Assembly (NCBI GenBank): GCA_006384855.1
Contig: VCJN01002132.1
Span: forward strand, 18,733 to 82,732
Length of the DNA stretch: 64,000 bases
Direction of reading: 5' to 3'
Origin: Tetraselmis striata
Taxonomy: Eukaryota; Chlorophyta; Chlorodendrophyceae; Chlorodendrales; Chlorodendraceae
Shown here piece after piece: positions 32,802 through 43,558 of the stretch. Positions within the stretch are counted from its first letter, which is position 1; the number at the start of each line of letters is the position of its first letter. A program made the translations under genes and the position numbers. Below the pieces are notes generated by a model, which worked only from the letters and a program-made list of their open reading frames with translations, was not told the DNA's origin and searched no databases.

Positions 32802-33623
32802 ACGGCACAGGACATCCTGCAGGAAGGCAGCCAACGGGACGCATTGCAATCGCGCAGCCCTCCATGCAGTTGGGCTGCAGCCCCAGGACCCTGGCACCAC
32901 ATTCCCCGATGGCGCCCCATGTCATCGCGTCATTTGACTGTGGAGCCTAGTACCCCATCATGCTCCGGGATCAGTGCTGCACTGAACGCAGTCGCATGAG
33001 ATGAAGCACCTGTGGCTCCTCATCGCGCAAGCAGGCAACAACCTAGCTGCCGGTAGTTGGGTCACCAAGAGGCTGAACCCCCTGTGAGCAGCCCCACGCA
33101 CTGCCAGGGCGTGTGAATGTGCAGGGGCAATATCCTGCAAGCAGCCCTGTCGTAGCTTTTCACTGCTGGTTCTACCTCCCCCCCCCCCCCCCCCCTTTGT
33201 CACTTCGGTGACCGTGTCGCGGGCCGGCGGGTGCTACAGATGGCTGATGCTTGTCGACGCGTCATTTAATAGGGTGCGGGTACTAATACATGAACTCGTG
33301 TGAATTACGATAATCACGCTGCTAGTAACAGTGTTCCCACATGTATGAGGTCGCTACCCTCCGAGCCGCGCCCTACCACCCCCCTTCAGCCAAACACACC
33401 CGCTCCCCTCCCCAACCCCGAGGCCAGATCACCTCCGGCACGCATCTCTGAGTCACCCACGGCACGCTCCGAGGCAGCTTCAAAGCACTTGCGTGAAGTG
33501 CGACCGACGCGCAAAGAGATGTGCTTTGAAGCAGCTTCGGACGGTAAGTGAGCTGCCCTCATCATCAGGAGAGCAGGATTCGTACATAATATCATCCAGA
33601 AAACTACACACAAAACTACACAC
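32802..33623. other. Gene-free stretch
   Basis: Downstream flank of the longin gene, with a poly-C run at 33178-33195. Near 33438-33480 lies a copy of the repeat seen at 3022-3075. Confidence 0.5.
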
Positions 33624-34142
33624 AGGCGGGGCGCATGCGGAATCATCACTGTGAAGTGATACCAGTGCGATAGACTGTGTATGAACATTTTCAGAGCCCA
33701 CATCAGTAAAATCATGAGCGTCCGAGGACGCTTCCTCAACATCAGAAGCGCAGGATTCGCGCATAGTCACATCATCCGGAAAACTACAAACATTCATTGT
33801 CCACAAGCCATACTCGGATGGGCCACGGCGCTGGGCGTGCATTCTCATGGGACAGAAGCATATGCCCGGTGAAACACCGTCAAAAAATTGAGTTTTAGCC
33901 GATATGCTTTTGTCCATCAAAATGCACGCCCAGGGCGCCATTGCCCATCCGAGTATGGCTTGTGGACAATGAATGCTTGTAGTTTTCCGGATGATGTGAC
34001 TATGCGCGAATCCTGCGCTTCTGATGTTGAGGAAGCGTCCTCGGACGCTCATGATTTTACTAATGTGGGCTCTGAAAATGTTCATACACAGTCTATCGCA
34101 CTGGTATCACTTCACAGTGATGATTCCGCATGCGCCCCGCCT
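33624..34142. repeat. Large inverted duplication, arms about 240 bases
   Basis: The left arm (33624-33868) and right arm (33893-34142) are near-perfect complements separated by about 25 bases. Both encode the same protein string MNIFRAHISKIMSVRGRF when read inward and DDVTMRESCASDVEEASSD when read outward. Mismatches are few and grow toward the centre. Confidence 0.85.
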
Positions 34143-34253
34143 GCGGTGGCAAGTCCTGAATCGCCATCGGTTGCACCGCCAACCCCATATGGCCCCAACC
34201 AACACCAGGATGGAGGCGGAGCTCATTATTCCGTATGCTTTAGCCCGCGGTGA
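33888..34253 (+). CDS. Hypothetical acidic ORF in the inverted duplication
   Basis: A 121-codon frame with FPDDVTMRESCASDVEEASS, then SENVHTQSIALVSLHSDDSA and a Pro-rich end (SPESPSVAPPTPYG). The same sequence is mirrored on the minus strand at 33480-34085, where a second variant unit (LDDIMYESCSPDDEGSS) follows. Ser/Asp/Glu-rich, with no known domain. It could be a fragment of a transposon gene; the mirrored copy makes expression as a normal gene doubtful. Confidence 0.35.
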   Translation: MSFSRYAFVHQNARPGRHCPSEYGLWTMNACSFPDDVTMRESCASDVEEASSDAHDFTNVGSENVHTQSIALVSLHSDDSACAPPAVASPESPSVAPPTPYGPNQHQDGGGAHYSVCFSPR

Positions 34254-35028
34254 AGTTGCCTGTAATGTTGTGCGGAAACTATGGTGTAGGTTTCTCATGC
34301 GCGCGTGCATACAAGGTAAATCATTCTTCGTCGCGCCAATACAACGTATCTGTGCTGGTCGGTGCATGTTGATTAAATCAAATAAAATACAGATAATACA
34401 TATAGAATTATTCCAATGTATATTATACAAATATTTATTTGTAATATATATAGAAGTATGTATTTATATGCATATCATATATTTTGATGTTCTATGTCAT
34501 ATATCGTCGCTGCGCGGCGAAATGTCACATATATAGAGTAGCCCTCAGGGTAGGTACGTCTGAACCGGACCTAGCAAATACCGCCAATTCTGGCGCGCGG
34601 TTGCTGGTACCCGTACTCGTAGTACTTTCCTCGATTGACGAAAATTTCGGCTGGCGTTGTAGCGTGGCAATCTGTATGCTTCAGAAGTTGCCACGCTGTA
34701 CTATCCAAACTCGCATTTGCGATGCTTAGCTGTCATTTACGTTTGTACATCATGACCGTTTTCAGCCGGCCTGTTTTGCTTCATAGCGAAACCATAGCCA
34801 GTTTGGCCCTTTGCCCTGGTTGTAGCAGCCGTGACCGCAACAGCGACAACAGCGACGCGCACACATCATAGCAGCGATGGGGGAGTAGGGCGGGAGGCAC
34901 AGCGACAGGCACCACGCGGCCTTCAAGTTGCCAGCAGTACGACGTTGAGCGCCAAAACCCCTCTTCGCGAGCAAGGGACCACGTCCTGTCGGGCGTCGCC
35001 TTGGCCTGTAGGTAACCTTGCGCATACA
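34254..35028. other. AT-rich gene-free stretch, then upstream flank
   Basis: 34330-34520 is strongly AT-rich with no gene. From 34800 on the sequence turns GC-rich and is likely the promoter and 5' UTR of the plastid protein gene starting at 35029. Confidence 0.5.
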
Positions 35029-35820
35029 ATGGCCGTTGCCTTGGCAGGGAGCCGGGCGCGCATCGCCGCCGGCGCTGCCGCCCGCCCAGCCGGCCCGCTG
35101 CGGCCGCCGGCCGCGCGGGCACCGCTGCGCCTGCCTGGTCGCCACGCCGAGCGCCGCACCGCCACCGCAAATGCTGTGTCGGAGGTAGTTGGGCCGCTTG
35201 CCGCCCTGGACCTGGACTGGTCCGATCCCGACACGCTCATCGGCGCCGCCGGCGCTGTGCTCGGCCTGGGTCTCGGCATCGGCATCCCTCTCTTTTTCAT
35301 CTCTCGCGACGAGAAGGACGAGGAGCGCCTGGAAGAGCTCCGCCAGCTCAACAGGGAGACGTTCAAGGAGACCGGGGAGTACATGTCTCCGGTGAGCCTT
35401 GCTTCCAGCTTGTCTACATAGTTTCGCTGTGTACCCAGCGGGGGCTCAAAAAATTCTACCCCGGCAGGACTTACCTGCGTGTATTCCTATCTTAATAATG
35501 CGATTTCTCCGATAAGCAATTCTTAGTGGTCTTCCTTCGCTCTTGTTCGTATTCGTCCAAGCGGCGAAGGAGCAGGCCGCTGAGCCCTGCTTCCGTTGCA
35601 TGTCCCACAGGAGGAGATCGAGGCCATCCGCCCGCCGCGGTGGACCGACCGCAGGTGCGCCTCCAACCTTGCCTTACATGTGGCTCAGGCACGCTCTTGC
35701 TGCCTTACCCCAGCTGCCGGGTGCGCCTGTAGACACTTCTCCTGCAGGTCTGCCGTGGCGACTGATCCCCACCTGCTCACCCCGCCCCCCACCGACAGGG
35801 AGTTTGTGGATGATGATTAG
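35029..35820 (+). CDS. Plastid single-span membrane protein, REFVDDD family
   Basis: Exons 35029-35391, 35611-35654 and 35799-35820 join in frame (phases 0 and 2) to give 142 residues ending at TAG. The first 45 residues (MAVALAGSRARIAAGAAARP) are rich in Ala, Arg and Pro with few acids, a typical chloroplast transit peptide. The conserved part is LDWSDPDTLIGAAG, a hydrophobic span GAVLGLGLGIGIPLFFI, then SRDEKDEERLEELRQLNRET, EEIEAIRPPRWTDR and REFVDDD. This is the pattern of a conserved plastid membrane protein of plants and algae; its function is not stated here. The invariant C-terminus across two tiny exons makes the model strong. The start is the first ATG giving a clean transit peptide. 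Confidence 0.8.
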
Positions 35821-37025
35821 GCTGGAACATTCATTGCGCCTTCACCCAGGGCCACTTCTACATGCGATGACTGCTCGTCCCATTTTAATTCAGCCATGCT
35901 CAATACGTAATACTCCATGTGACACTGTGCTATGCCCTCTGCCCACAACTGGCTGCATATCACCGCACCTCTGATTCTACGTCCAGCAGCAGAATTATAG
36001 GGCCAGCAGGTCCTGGTACGAATCCGAGCGACTACTGCATGCAAACCGTATTTCGTTGCATTGCCTGCCAGCCCTTCTCTTCTCCGCCTGGTCTCCTCGC
36101 AGCATGGTTCAGTATGTGGGAGGCATTGGGAATCGCAATGCGCCGCTGGGTATTGTTGCCGGGATGGTAGTCGCCAGTCCAGTCCAAGAAACCCTGTGTT
36201 TTCTCCAGATATGTGGCCCCACACTTGCTCTGCGTTGCCACGAGGAGTGCGGTCCGACGGGTATTCGATTCGTCACATCTTCCGGGCAGCTGCTTCTTCA
36301 CTGATGGGCGAAAGCACCCGCAATCTTCTGCAGTGCCATGCCGTTGCTGAGCAAATCTCGTTCTCTCGCCCTTGGGTACAGGCATTTCCCAAGGCATGAC
36401 ATTTCTTAGCATTCACCAGCTTTGCCACAGACGCAATGTTGCCATTGGACTGCCGGGGGTTGCCCGCAGCTGGATCATCCGCTACCCAAACAACACAACG
36501 AGCTCTAGTCCCTCGCAGGTCTCGCTTGTTCACAGTACATGCCCTTGGACATGTGTGGGTTCCTGCCCAACTGTGCGTCACTCGGACTCGCTTGCGTGTG
36601 TAGCCGGATGACTATGGGTATAGAGAGGCACCTCCACGATAAGCACACTACAGGGGGGGCGGGGGGGGGGGGGGGGGGGGGTATACTTACCCACATAGGC
36701 CTGTAGAGTGTCACACCTGGCGGCAGCCCATAAGTTATGTAGAGGTTTCCCATTGAAACGCCCAGGCGAGTGAATGAGCCACCGTGGCAGCTGAGTGCCG
36801 TGCTCTGGCTCGCTCACAGACATGCGGTTACGCGGCATTCCACTGCACCAGCATTGCGACCCGATAATGCTGACGTATGATGCTGTAGATGCAGTGCATG
36901 GCCCGGCAGCTAAACTGGGCATTGTTACAAAAAACAGCCCCGCATGGCACCGAACAGCAGCACGGCTACCGGAGCATGTCCTTGCCCCGGAGCCTCTCTC
37001 CCTGGACGGCCAGCGCACAGCGGCC
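35821..37025. other. Intergenic stretch between convergent genes
   Basis: Contains the 3' flanks of the plastid membrane protein (plus) and the TPR gene (minus). Some minus-strand frames look weakly protein-like (for example LDWTGDYHPGNN near 36160) but show frame breaks and no family. A poly-G run lies at 36661-36681. Confidence 0.45.
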
Positions 37026-38468
37026 CTACCAGATCAGCCATGGCTTGTTGGTGCCCGAGTTCTTCCCCCTCTTGCGCCCAAAGATGGCGTTGATCTTGTC
37101 TCCCGGGTTCTCAAACCTTCGCAGCGTGTTTGAGCGGGAAGGGGGGGGGGGGGGGAGGGCAGTCAGTCCATGGCAACAGGGGCGCGGGTGCGGTCACGGG
37201 GTGAGCAGCAGGAGCAGTCAGATGCGCCTCACTTTCTGATGGCAGCCTCCAGCTCGCCGCCCTGAATGTTGGCGAGGTCGGGGTCCTTCCTGAGCTGCTG
37301 GAAGTCGTCAAAGCCTGAGAAACCGCCACACAGAGGCCGCATCAGCTGCAGGGGAGGGGCCTTCTGTGCCTGCACCTGATTGATGATACGGTGCCAGCCG
37401 GGCCGAACGAGTGCGCCCTGAAGGCACGTCGCGGGCTGGGCGGATGGGAGCACCGTTTTCCAGGGCGCCCTGAAGGCACGTCACGGCGCTCTGCGTCTCG
37501 CCCAGCTGGCTGTACGCACACGCCATGTTGTACAGCGCGGCGTTCTCCTCGCCTTCGCTTGGGCAGCTGCGGGTCAGATGGCGGGCGCCATCCGGTCAGC
37601 CCCGCCCCGCCCCGCCCCGCCATGCGCCGCCACATCGCCGCGGTACCAACCCGCCCCGCGGGGCCACGCTGCCAGTCGCTCAACGACTGAGCCGATGGAC
37701 GTGATCAGGTTGTCGCCGTCGTCGGCAGGTATAGATTAGGTGAGGGCGGCCGCGCACCTGAACTCGCGCACCGTGCCCGACATGCGCATTGCCCCGCTGC
37801 CGGGCAGCTCCAGCGACTTCTGCCACATCGCGATGGCCTTCTTGAACTGCTTGTCGGCGTACAGCTCCAGGCCCAGGCTGATGGCATCCTTGCACGTCTT
37901 GGGCCTACATAGGATGGCGGGATGGCAGGCCGTTACTCTCGATGCGCCATGTCTGGCATGCGTGGAAGAACCCTCACCCATCATCGAGATGTGATATTGT
38001 TTGCTCTTATGTGATGCAGTTGGGGCTGGGCTGGAGGGCGCCCACTCATCCTTGGCTCCAGTTGTGCTAGCATCCCTGAGCGCAAGAGCAGGCTGTCAGT
38101 AAGTTTCCTGGGCACACCCAGAAGCTCTGCCACATCTCCCTGCGGGGCTTTCCTTGATCGACAGGAGCCCTGGTGAAGGATACAGGGATACCCCCCCCCC
38201 CCCGCGGGCCCCCCCATTGTGTGACCTACGTGTTTCCCGCCTAGCCCAGTTCCCCAGCCCCAGCTGGGGGCTCTCACTCTGCCTCGGCACGCAACAATAG
38301 CGGCCGGCGCGTACGCTGCGCGCCGCACAGAGCGCGCCCGGCGCGTGTCATCCGCTGTGGCAGCGCTGTCGCCCTGAACGCAGGCGTGCCTCCGCGGCCG
38401 GCCGGTGCGAGGTGTGTCCTCGAGGCGGACGCAAGGGGCAGGGTCGCTGCGAGAGATGCGAGGGCCAT
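37026..38468 (-). CDS. Plastid tetratricopeptide-repeat protein
   Basis: Exons 38468-38278, 38075-37978, 37904-37758, 37566-37454, 37314-37233 and 37116-37026, all with consensus splice dinucleotides. The N-terminus (MALASLAATLPLASASRTHL) is a transit peptide. Exon 3 gives TPR 1 (CKDAISLGLELYADKQFKKA, then WQKSLELPG) and exon 4 TPR 2 (NAALYNMACAYSQLGETQSA). Exon 5 gives GFDDFQQLRKDPDLANIQG, and exon 6 the basic end INAIFGRKRGKNSG before TAG. TPR pairs followed by an LRKDPDL segment occur in plastid photosystem-assembly factors such as LPA1/REP27; that assignment is tentative because the DUF3493 membrane part is absent. The exon 2 to exon 3 join is one base out of phase, so a small exon, another splice site or an error is involved. 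The intron before exon 6 has a C run in sense (37141-37155). Confidence 0.75.
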
Positions 38469-38715
38469 TTTGTGATCCCGAGGAACGGTCAGCAGGTCAC
38501 GAGGAACGGCGAGCGGCAAGGTGCGGCGGGCTACGGTCCTCGAGCTTCAAATACCTGCCTTGACCACTGTCGATGGAGTGCTGCTGCTGCTGTGTGGCGC
38601 CGCCAGCCAACAACCACAAACTCGCCGACGATATCTACCTTGGAAACGCGCCGATAGTTCGTACGCCACAGTGCAGGCGCGCAGGCAGACGAGGCCGGCG
38701 GAGCCCCCCCCGCAA

Positions 38716-38742
38716 CCCCCCCCCCCCCCCCCCCCCCCCCCC
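38716..38742 (+). repeat. Poly-C homopolymer, 27 bases
   Basis: Lies upstream of the TPR gene start, between two oppositely oriented units. No functional role is evident. Confidence 0.9.
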
Positions 38743-38934
38743 GGGTGTCCTTGACAGTAAGAATCCTGTCTGTGTGGGTGTGCAGGGCATATTCTAAATA
38801 GGGATTGATCAAGGCGTAGCGTTAGGTCAATAGAGATGACTACGGCAGGATTCTTAGGATTATATGTCGGTCGCTGAGCAAGAGCAGGCCGGACGGACAT
38901 TCAGATATATATTGCCCTAATCCTAACTGGTTCT

Positions 38935-41384
38935 GATCTAAACGTGTTTATGGGGTTTCCTAACGGACTATAGCTGTCCTAGTGCGACCCGTACGGTCTG
39001 TAGTGGTTTCAAGCCGTTACCATCGGGGTTTGGTACGGGCTACCCCATCGCCCGCGAGCCCTGCGCTCCCGGCCGGGGAGCTACTTAGGACAGCCACCAG
39101 CAGCTCGTCTGCCATCTTCCAGCTCGCTGCCTTCGGCAGCGGCTTCGCGTACTTGTGCGCGCGAGGGTCACTGAGGCTGAACAAGTCCGCACCGAGGTTC
39201 ATCCACCCGGTAGTGAGTCGTCGTGCCGCGCACATGCCTTACAACATCAGGCAGCGACAGACAGCCCCTCGGTAGTGTGGTTTTCCCTACTCGTGCGCCC
39301 GATGTCGTTTTCCGTTTTTGCCCTGGCTTTGCAGCTGGGACGTTTTCGGATGGCGATGCGCACGGCAAGGAATTGGAGCTGGGCGGTCCCCGTTGGGGGG
39401 GGTTTAAACCTCAACACCCGAAGTCGAGTCGCAATACAGGCCTTCGGGGCTCCCGCAGTGGAGCGCCCTCTCGCAGTAGTCAACTCTTGAGGTTTAGGTG
39501 AGGTGGACGCGCTCGGCACCATGGCCGCTGCTCGTCACGGTTGTCAACGACGACGACTACGCCCACCGCAACAAATCGGCGCGGACGGAGGGGGACGTCC
39601 GTGTCGTCGGGGCGACCACTTGTTGTCCCGCAAGACACTGCAACCCAGTCCCCGTGTCCTCGCAGCAGGGCGCCGTGGCATCAACGGTCGTTACATGCTG
39701 TGGTTTTCCGGAACTACTCGCGTAATTGGCCTGTTACATGGGTGGCGCCGCTCACGCGCCGGTGTTTTGAGAGGGCTCGTTGCCCTCGCCCCAATGAAGC
39801 TTCAGCAACGTTTGTTGTGGTCGCAGTGGGAGGCGTTTGTGCGGCCCGTGCCGATGCGTCTCCGACGTCTCCTACTCCAACGTCGTCGTCACAAGGACCA
39901 CGACAACCTGCCGCTGCCCGCCGGGGGGCAGCTCCACCACCTGGCGTGCCTGGCGTCTCGTGGTGTACGTAACTACCCTTGGCCAACTCTGGGTTTGGGA
40001 CTTCGGCGGCCGTCGCTGGTGCAACAGCAGCGGCCGCCTCGTCGTCTCCCTCGCCCCGACATCATTGGCATCGTTACGGGCCGGCATAGGCTACAAGGGC
40101 CTCCACGCCGGCCAACCCGCTTCCAACGTCACGGCAACGCATTTGTGACAACACGAGCTGCCCGCCGGGGGACAGCTCCGCCACCTAACGCGACTTGTGC
40201 GTTTCGTGGCATCATCCTAAGCCGACGCTTTGTGGGTTGGTCAGCAGCCGTCGTTGGTGCAGCAACGGCGGTCGGCTCACCGCTCTCCGCGAAGAAAGAC
40301 CCACGGCGACAACTAACCGAGTCGGCGGGTCTTCTGCGACGTCGCCGACAACCGACCCCGACACACCTGAACCGGTACAGCACGACCACACAGGGTTCCA
40401 CATTTCCGCGCCCTCAGCGTTGTGCGTTTCACCCGCCGCTCTTCGCGCAAGGGGGCGAAACAACCACCGCTGGTGATGACAGCGGCAGTACATCGCTGTC
40501 ATCGCGAGTTGTTGCGTCCACCCCTCGTAACGTGCATCGCCAGTACAGGTACATGGTACGAGTTACCATCGCGTCGGGTACAGTGCACCAGTACTTCACC
40601 TGACTGTACTCGGCGCGCTCGCGCGCTCGTGCGCGCAGCTGTACTCGTCCTACTCGTGCATGTGCCGCTGCTTTGCTGGGCGCTCGTCGCCAACTTGGGC
40701 TTTGCTACCCCTGCTGCTTCTACTGGCCCGCAGTTCCGGCTCGTGCCGCACGCCACCATGGCGCGCAACCAATACTATAGGGCGCCGTCGGGAGACTGCG
40801 CCTTAATTCCGCGACACGTCCAGCCTATGTCATGCCGGCGTCAACATCTCCCGCCCGCGCCTGATGCGCCTGCGCCTCGATCGAGGTCCTCTTGGCGCGA
40901 GACCCCTCTACAACTCAAGACATCTTCCGCCTTCGTCTGGTCGGCACGCCTGCCGACTGCCCACGCTCGCAGTCGTAAACGAACCGCGTGTAAACTGGCA
41001 AAGCCAGACTCGAATGCATGATTGAAATGACGTGTTTATGGGGTTTCCTAACGGACTATAGCTGTCCTAGTGCGACCCGTACGGTCTGTAGTGGTTTCAA
41101 GCCGTTACCATCGGGGTTTGGTACGGGCTACCCCATCGCCCGCGAGCCCTGCGCTCCCGGCCGGGGAGCTACTTAGGACAGCCACCAGCAGCTCGTCTGC
41201 CATCTTCCAGCTCGCTGCCTTCGGTAGCGCCCTCCCGTTTCCCGCCTCCGCCCTGCGGGCTCCTCCTCCGACATTCCCTCCCCTTTCGCTGAACCTTCCT
41301 AGCCATAAAATGGCGCTTTTCCGTGTAAAACAGCCTCCGCACTCTTTTTTGGCAAAACTAGACTCGAATGCATGATTGAAACTA
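38935..41384 (+). mobile_element. Split-repeat YR-type element copy 3, non-autonomous, recent
   Basis: Plus-strand order: A1 (38935-39140), internal region, B1 (about 40997-41028), A2 (41030-41226), B2 (about 41350-41382). A1 and A2 start GTGTTTATGGGGTTTCC and appear identical for about 197 bases up to CTGCCTTCGG. B1 and B2 share GACTCGAATGCATGATTGAA. The ends correspond to those of the YR elements at 13307 and 41395. The internal region has no reverse transcriptase and no recombinase, so it must be mobilised in trans. Repeat identity implies a young insertion. It meets copy 2 tail-to-tail at about 41385-41407. Confidence 0.75.
39503..40603 (+). CDS. Long Arg-rich open frame in element copy 3
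   Basis: A 366-codon frame starting MDALGTMAAARHGCQRRRLR. It is Arg/Pro-rich with no known domain. The other two plus frames are also open for long stretches in the same DNA, so the openness partly reflects low stop density in GC-rich, CGA/CGT-rich sequence. One of those frames reads a more protein-like string (TLGQLWVWDFGGRRWCNSSG near 39985). The true coding frame, if any, is undecided. Confidence 0.3.
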   Translation: MDALGTMAAARHGCQRRRLRPPQQIGADGGGRPCRRGDHLLSRKTLQPSPRVLAAGRRGINGRYMLWFSGTTRVIGLLHGWRRSRAGVLRGLVALAPMKLQQRLLWSQWEAFVRPVPMRLRRLLLQRRRHKDHDNLPLPAGGQLHHLACLASRGVRNYPWPTLGLGLRRPSLVQQQRPPRRLPRPDIIGIVTGRHRLQGPPRRPTRFQRHGNAFVTTRAARRGTAPPPNATCAFRGIILSRRFVGWSAAVVGAATAVGSPLSAKKDPRRQLTESAGLLRRRRQPTPTHLNRYSTTTQGSTFPRPQRCAFHPPLFAQGGETTTAGDDSGSTSLSSRVVASTPRNVHRQYRYMVRVTIASGTVHQYFT

Positions 41385-41863
41385 TTCCTACTCACCGATC
41401 AGACGGATTTCAAAGCAGACTCTCGTTTTGCCAAAAAGGTCGCGCAGGACAAGAGCCGAAATTGCCAGGAAATAGTGGAGGGAAAACGGAGTCAGCAGGT
41501 GAGGGGAGGCGCTGCGTAGTGTAACGCAGCGAAACTGGAAGATGGCAGGCTCAGCTGTTATGGCTGCTTTTATGTTTACTCGTGCTGCACCCAAAAAGGG
41601 CGCAACGACAGGTGCCTAGTAACCCGTACCACTGAGCAGCACGCGGTAGCCGGAAAAGCGCTTTAGCGATTTATAAGGAAACTAAGGATGAAACCCCATA
41701 AACAAAGTTGGGTATCAAAGATGAGTATGGTTTTGCCAGTGATAAGCGAACGGAGATAGCGCTGGATTGACGGAGAAGGGGTAGCGCCAGGTCATGAAGG
41801 GGGCACCGGAAAGGCCACCGCTGCGGAGTCTTGTTGGACCTGGAAATGGCGGAGGGGCGCGAT

Positions 41864-42014
41864 CTAACCGAAGAAGAACCATGCGCTAGGCGAAGTAGGA
41901 AGGACGTTGGGGCCGACGTAGTCCAGAACGACGTCGGAGTTAGTGGCCCAGCCGCCTTGGTAGCGGATATGGGACAGTGAAGTGCCGATGGCGTTAGCGG
42001 CTGATGCTGCTCCC

Positions 42015-42048
<34 letters not shown>

Positions 42049-43010
42049 GGGCGGGGCAGCACCGACAAGACGAACGGCCGTAGCGAGCCAGTCTGAAATT
42101 GTGGCGGCAGTCCAAGACTTGGACTACTCGCTCGGGGTGACCACCCAGAGGTTTGTTTCGGCCAAGGCAACAGGGGCCAGGGGGGAAGACTGCACGTGGT
42201 CGATGAAGTGGTGCATTTTTCAGACGTCGACGCGCAATGCGGGGGTGCTCCGATAATGACACTGGAAGGAGCAGTACGCGGTACGCGGCGCGCGCGGTCG
42301 GGGCCGCGTCGACCGGCGCGGCCTTTCTCGCGGTAAACCTGCAGGGTAATTTGTAGTCGTCGACGACATGCACGTCCCGCACTCGGCATGACACGCGAGT
42401 AAGTCCCCTGGCAAAGAACATAAAGTTGACGACAATATTCGAGGCCATGTGGGCTCGGAAGTCGTACTGGTACTCGGGACGGGGAGCATCATACACAATC
42501 CACTCTGCACGCTCGACAAAGCTGTAAGCGACATTAGCAGACAGAGGGACTCGCAAAGGGGCAGTATCCAAGCGGCGTTGCCTGAGCATCAAGCCACGAC
42601 GAGCCGCGGTATAAGGGGCAGGTTGTCCTTCATTGGCGATCGGGTCGGGGTTGTGGAGCTCAAAGAACTTGCTTGTTGATTGATGACAGGTAGGGCTACA
42701 ACGACTTAGCCCCCATGTGCGCCTCATCACCAATCCAAGCAACGTACCGGACGACAGTAGTAGTGGTCGCCCCCATCGGGCTGATGTTCTCGGAGTCGTG
42801 GCAGAACGCCGCGAACTGAGACAGTTTGCCGGCGTAGCTCCTGAGCGTCTGCGCGGTGAGGGAGCAGGAGATTAGGTCGAGTGTGCGCTGTCCCAGCTCG
42901 TCTGAGCCGAACGCTTTTTGTAACTAAGCGAGACCGGAGTGAAGCAGCCCAAGGGGTGACAGCTTCGGGCTCGTCAATTACGTAAGTACGGCGCTTGGCC
43001 GACGGAGTAA
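41864..43010 (-). pseudogene. Tyrosine recombinase of YR element copy 2 (degraded)
   Basis: The same protein as at 15059-16224: KRRTYVIDEPEAVTPWAASL at the N-terminus, a frameshifted core, then KFFELHNPDPIANEG, the box-I region RGLTRVSCRVRDVHVVDDYK, and the C-terminal HIRYQGGWATNSDVVLDY. The tyrosine aligned with the catalytic residue is present (TAC, 41918-41920). The HSLR box is missing because the 36 bases that encode it in copy 1 are replaced by 31 Gs. Confidence 0.75.
42017..42047 (+). repeat. Poly-G homopolymer replacing recombinase sequence
   Basis: In copy 1 the sequence between TGCTCCCTT and AGGGGCAGCACCGACAAGAC is 36 bases of coding DNA; here it is 31 Gs followed by AGGGCGGGGCAGCACCGAC. 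The flanks are conserved on both sides. Confidence 0.9.
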
Positions 43011-43558
43011 CATGAAGCCGGTTTATTTCAGCGAAAATACTCGGCGGCAGCGGTTAGGTTCCCGGCGTTTGGCCGGTAGTTTCTGGACGGTTTTGCAACA
43101 GCGTGAGTACGGGTTTGCGGGGCCAAGCTCAGGTAGGAGGGCCGCCCCGCGCGCCCTTTGCGCTCGTAGCGCCTGGCACGCGCGTAACGTACACCTGCGG
43201 AGCTTGGTCGTTGCGAACCAGTTGTAACACGGAGTGTAGCAACCGACGGACGTAGCGGCGATGAGATGGTACGGGAGGCGGATTGTTGAGCCGCCATGTG
43301 CAGGTGTGCGGATGGTTGAGCCGCACTCGGCTTTAGCTGTAAGAAGTGCCGCATTGAGGAAGGTCTAAATGAATAAGTGTGTAAGGTGGGGGAGGGGGGT
43401 CCGGTCAGGGCACATGGCGCTCATCCCGCCGTTGAGCTACTAGAGTTCGCCATCCATATGCACTATATAGGCTCACTAGGGCTCACTAGGGATGCGGCGG
43501 TCACCGAAAGGTGGCCTCGCAAAGCGCCATCAGCTCCGACGAAATGTGCCCCACACCG

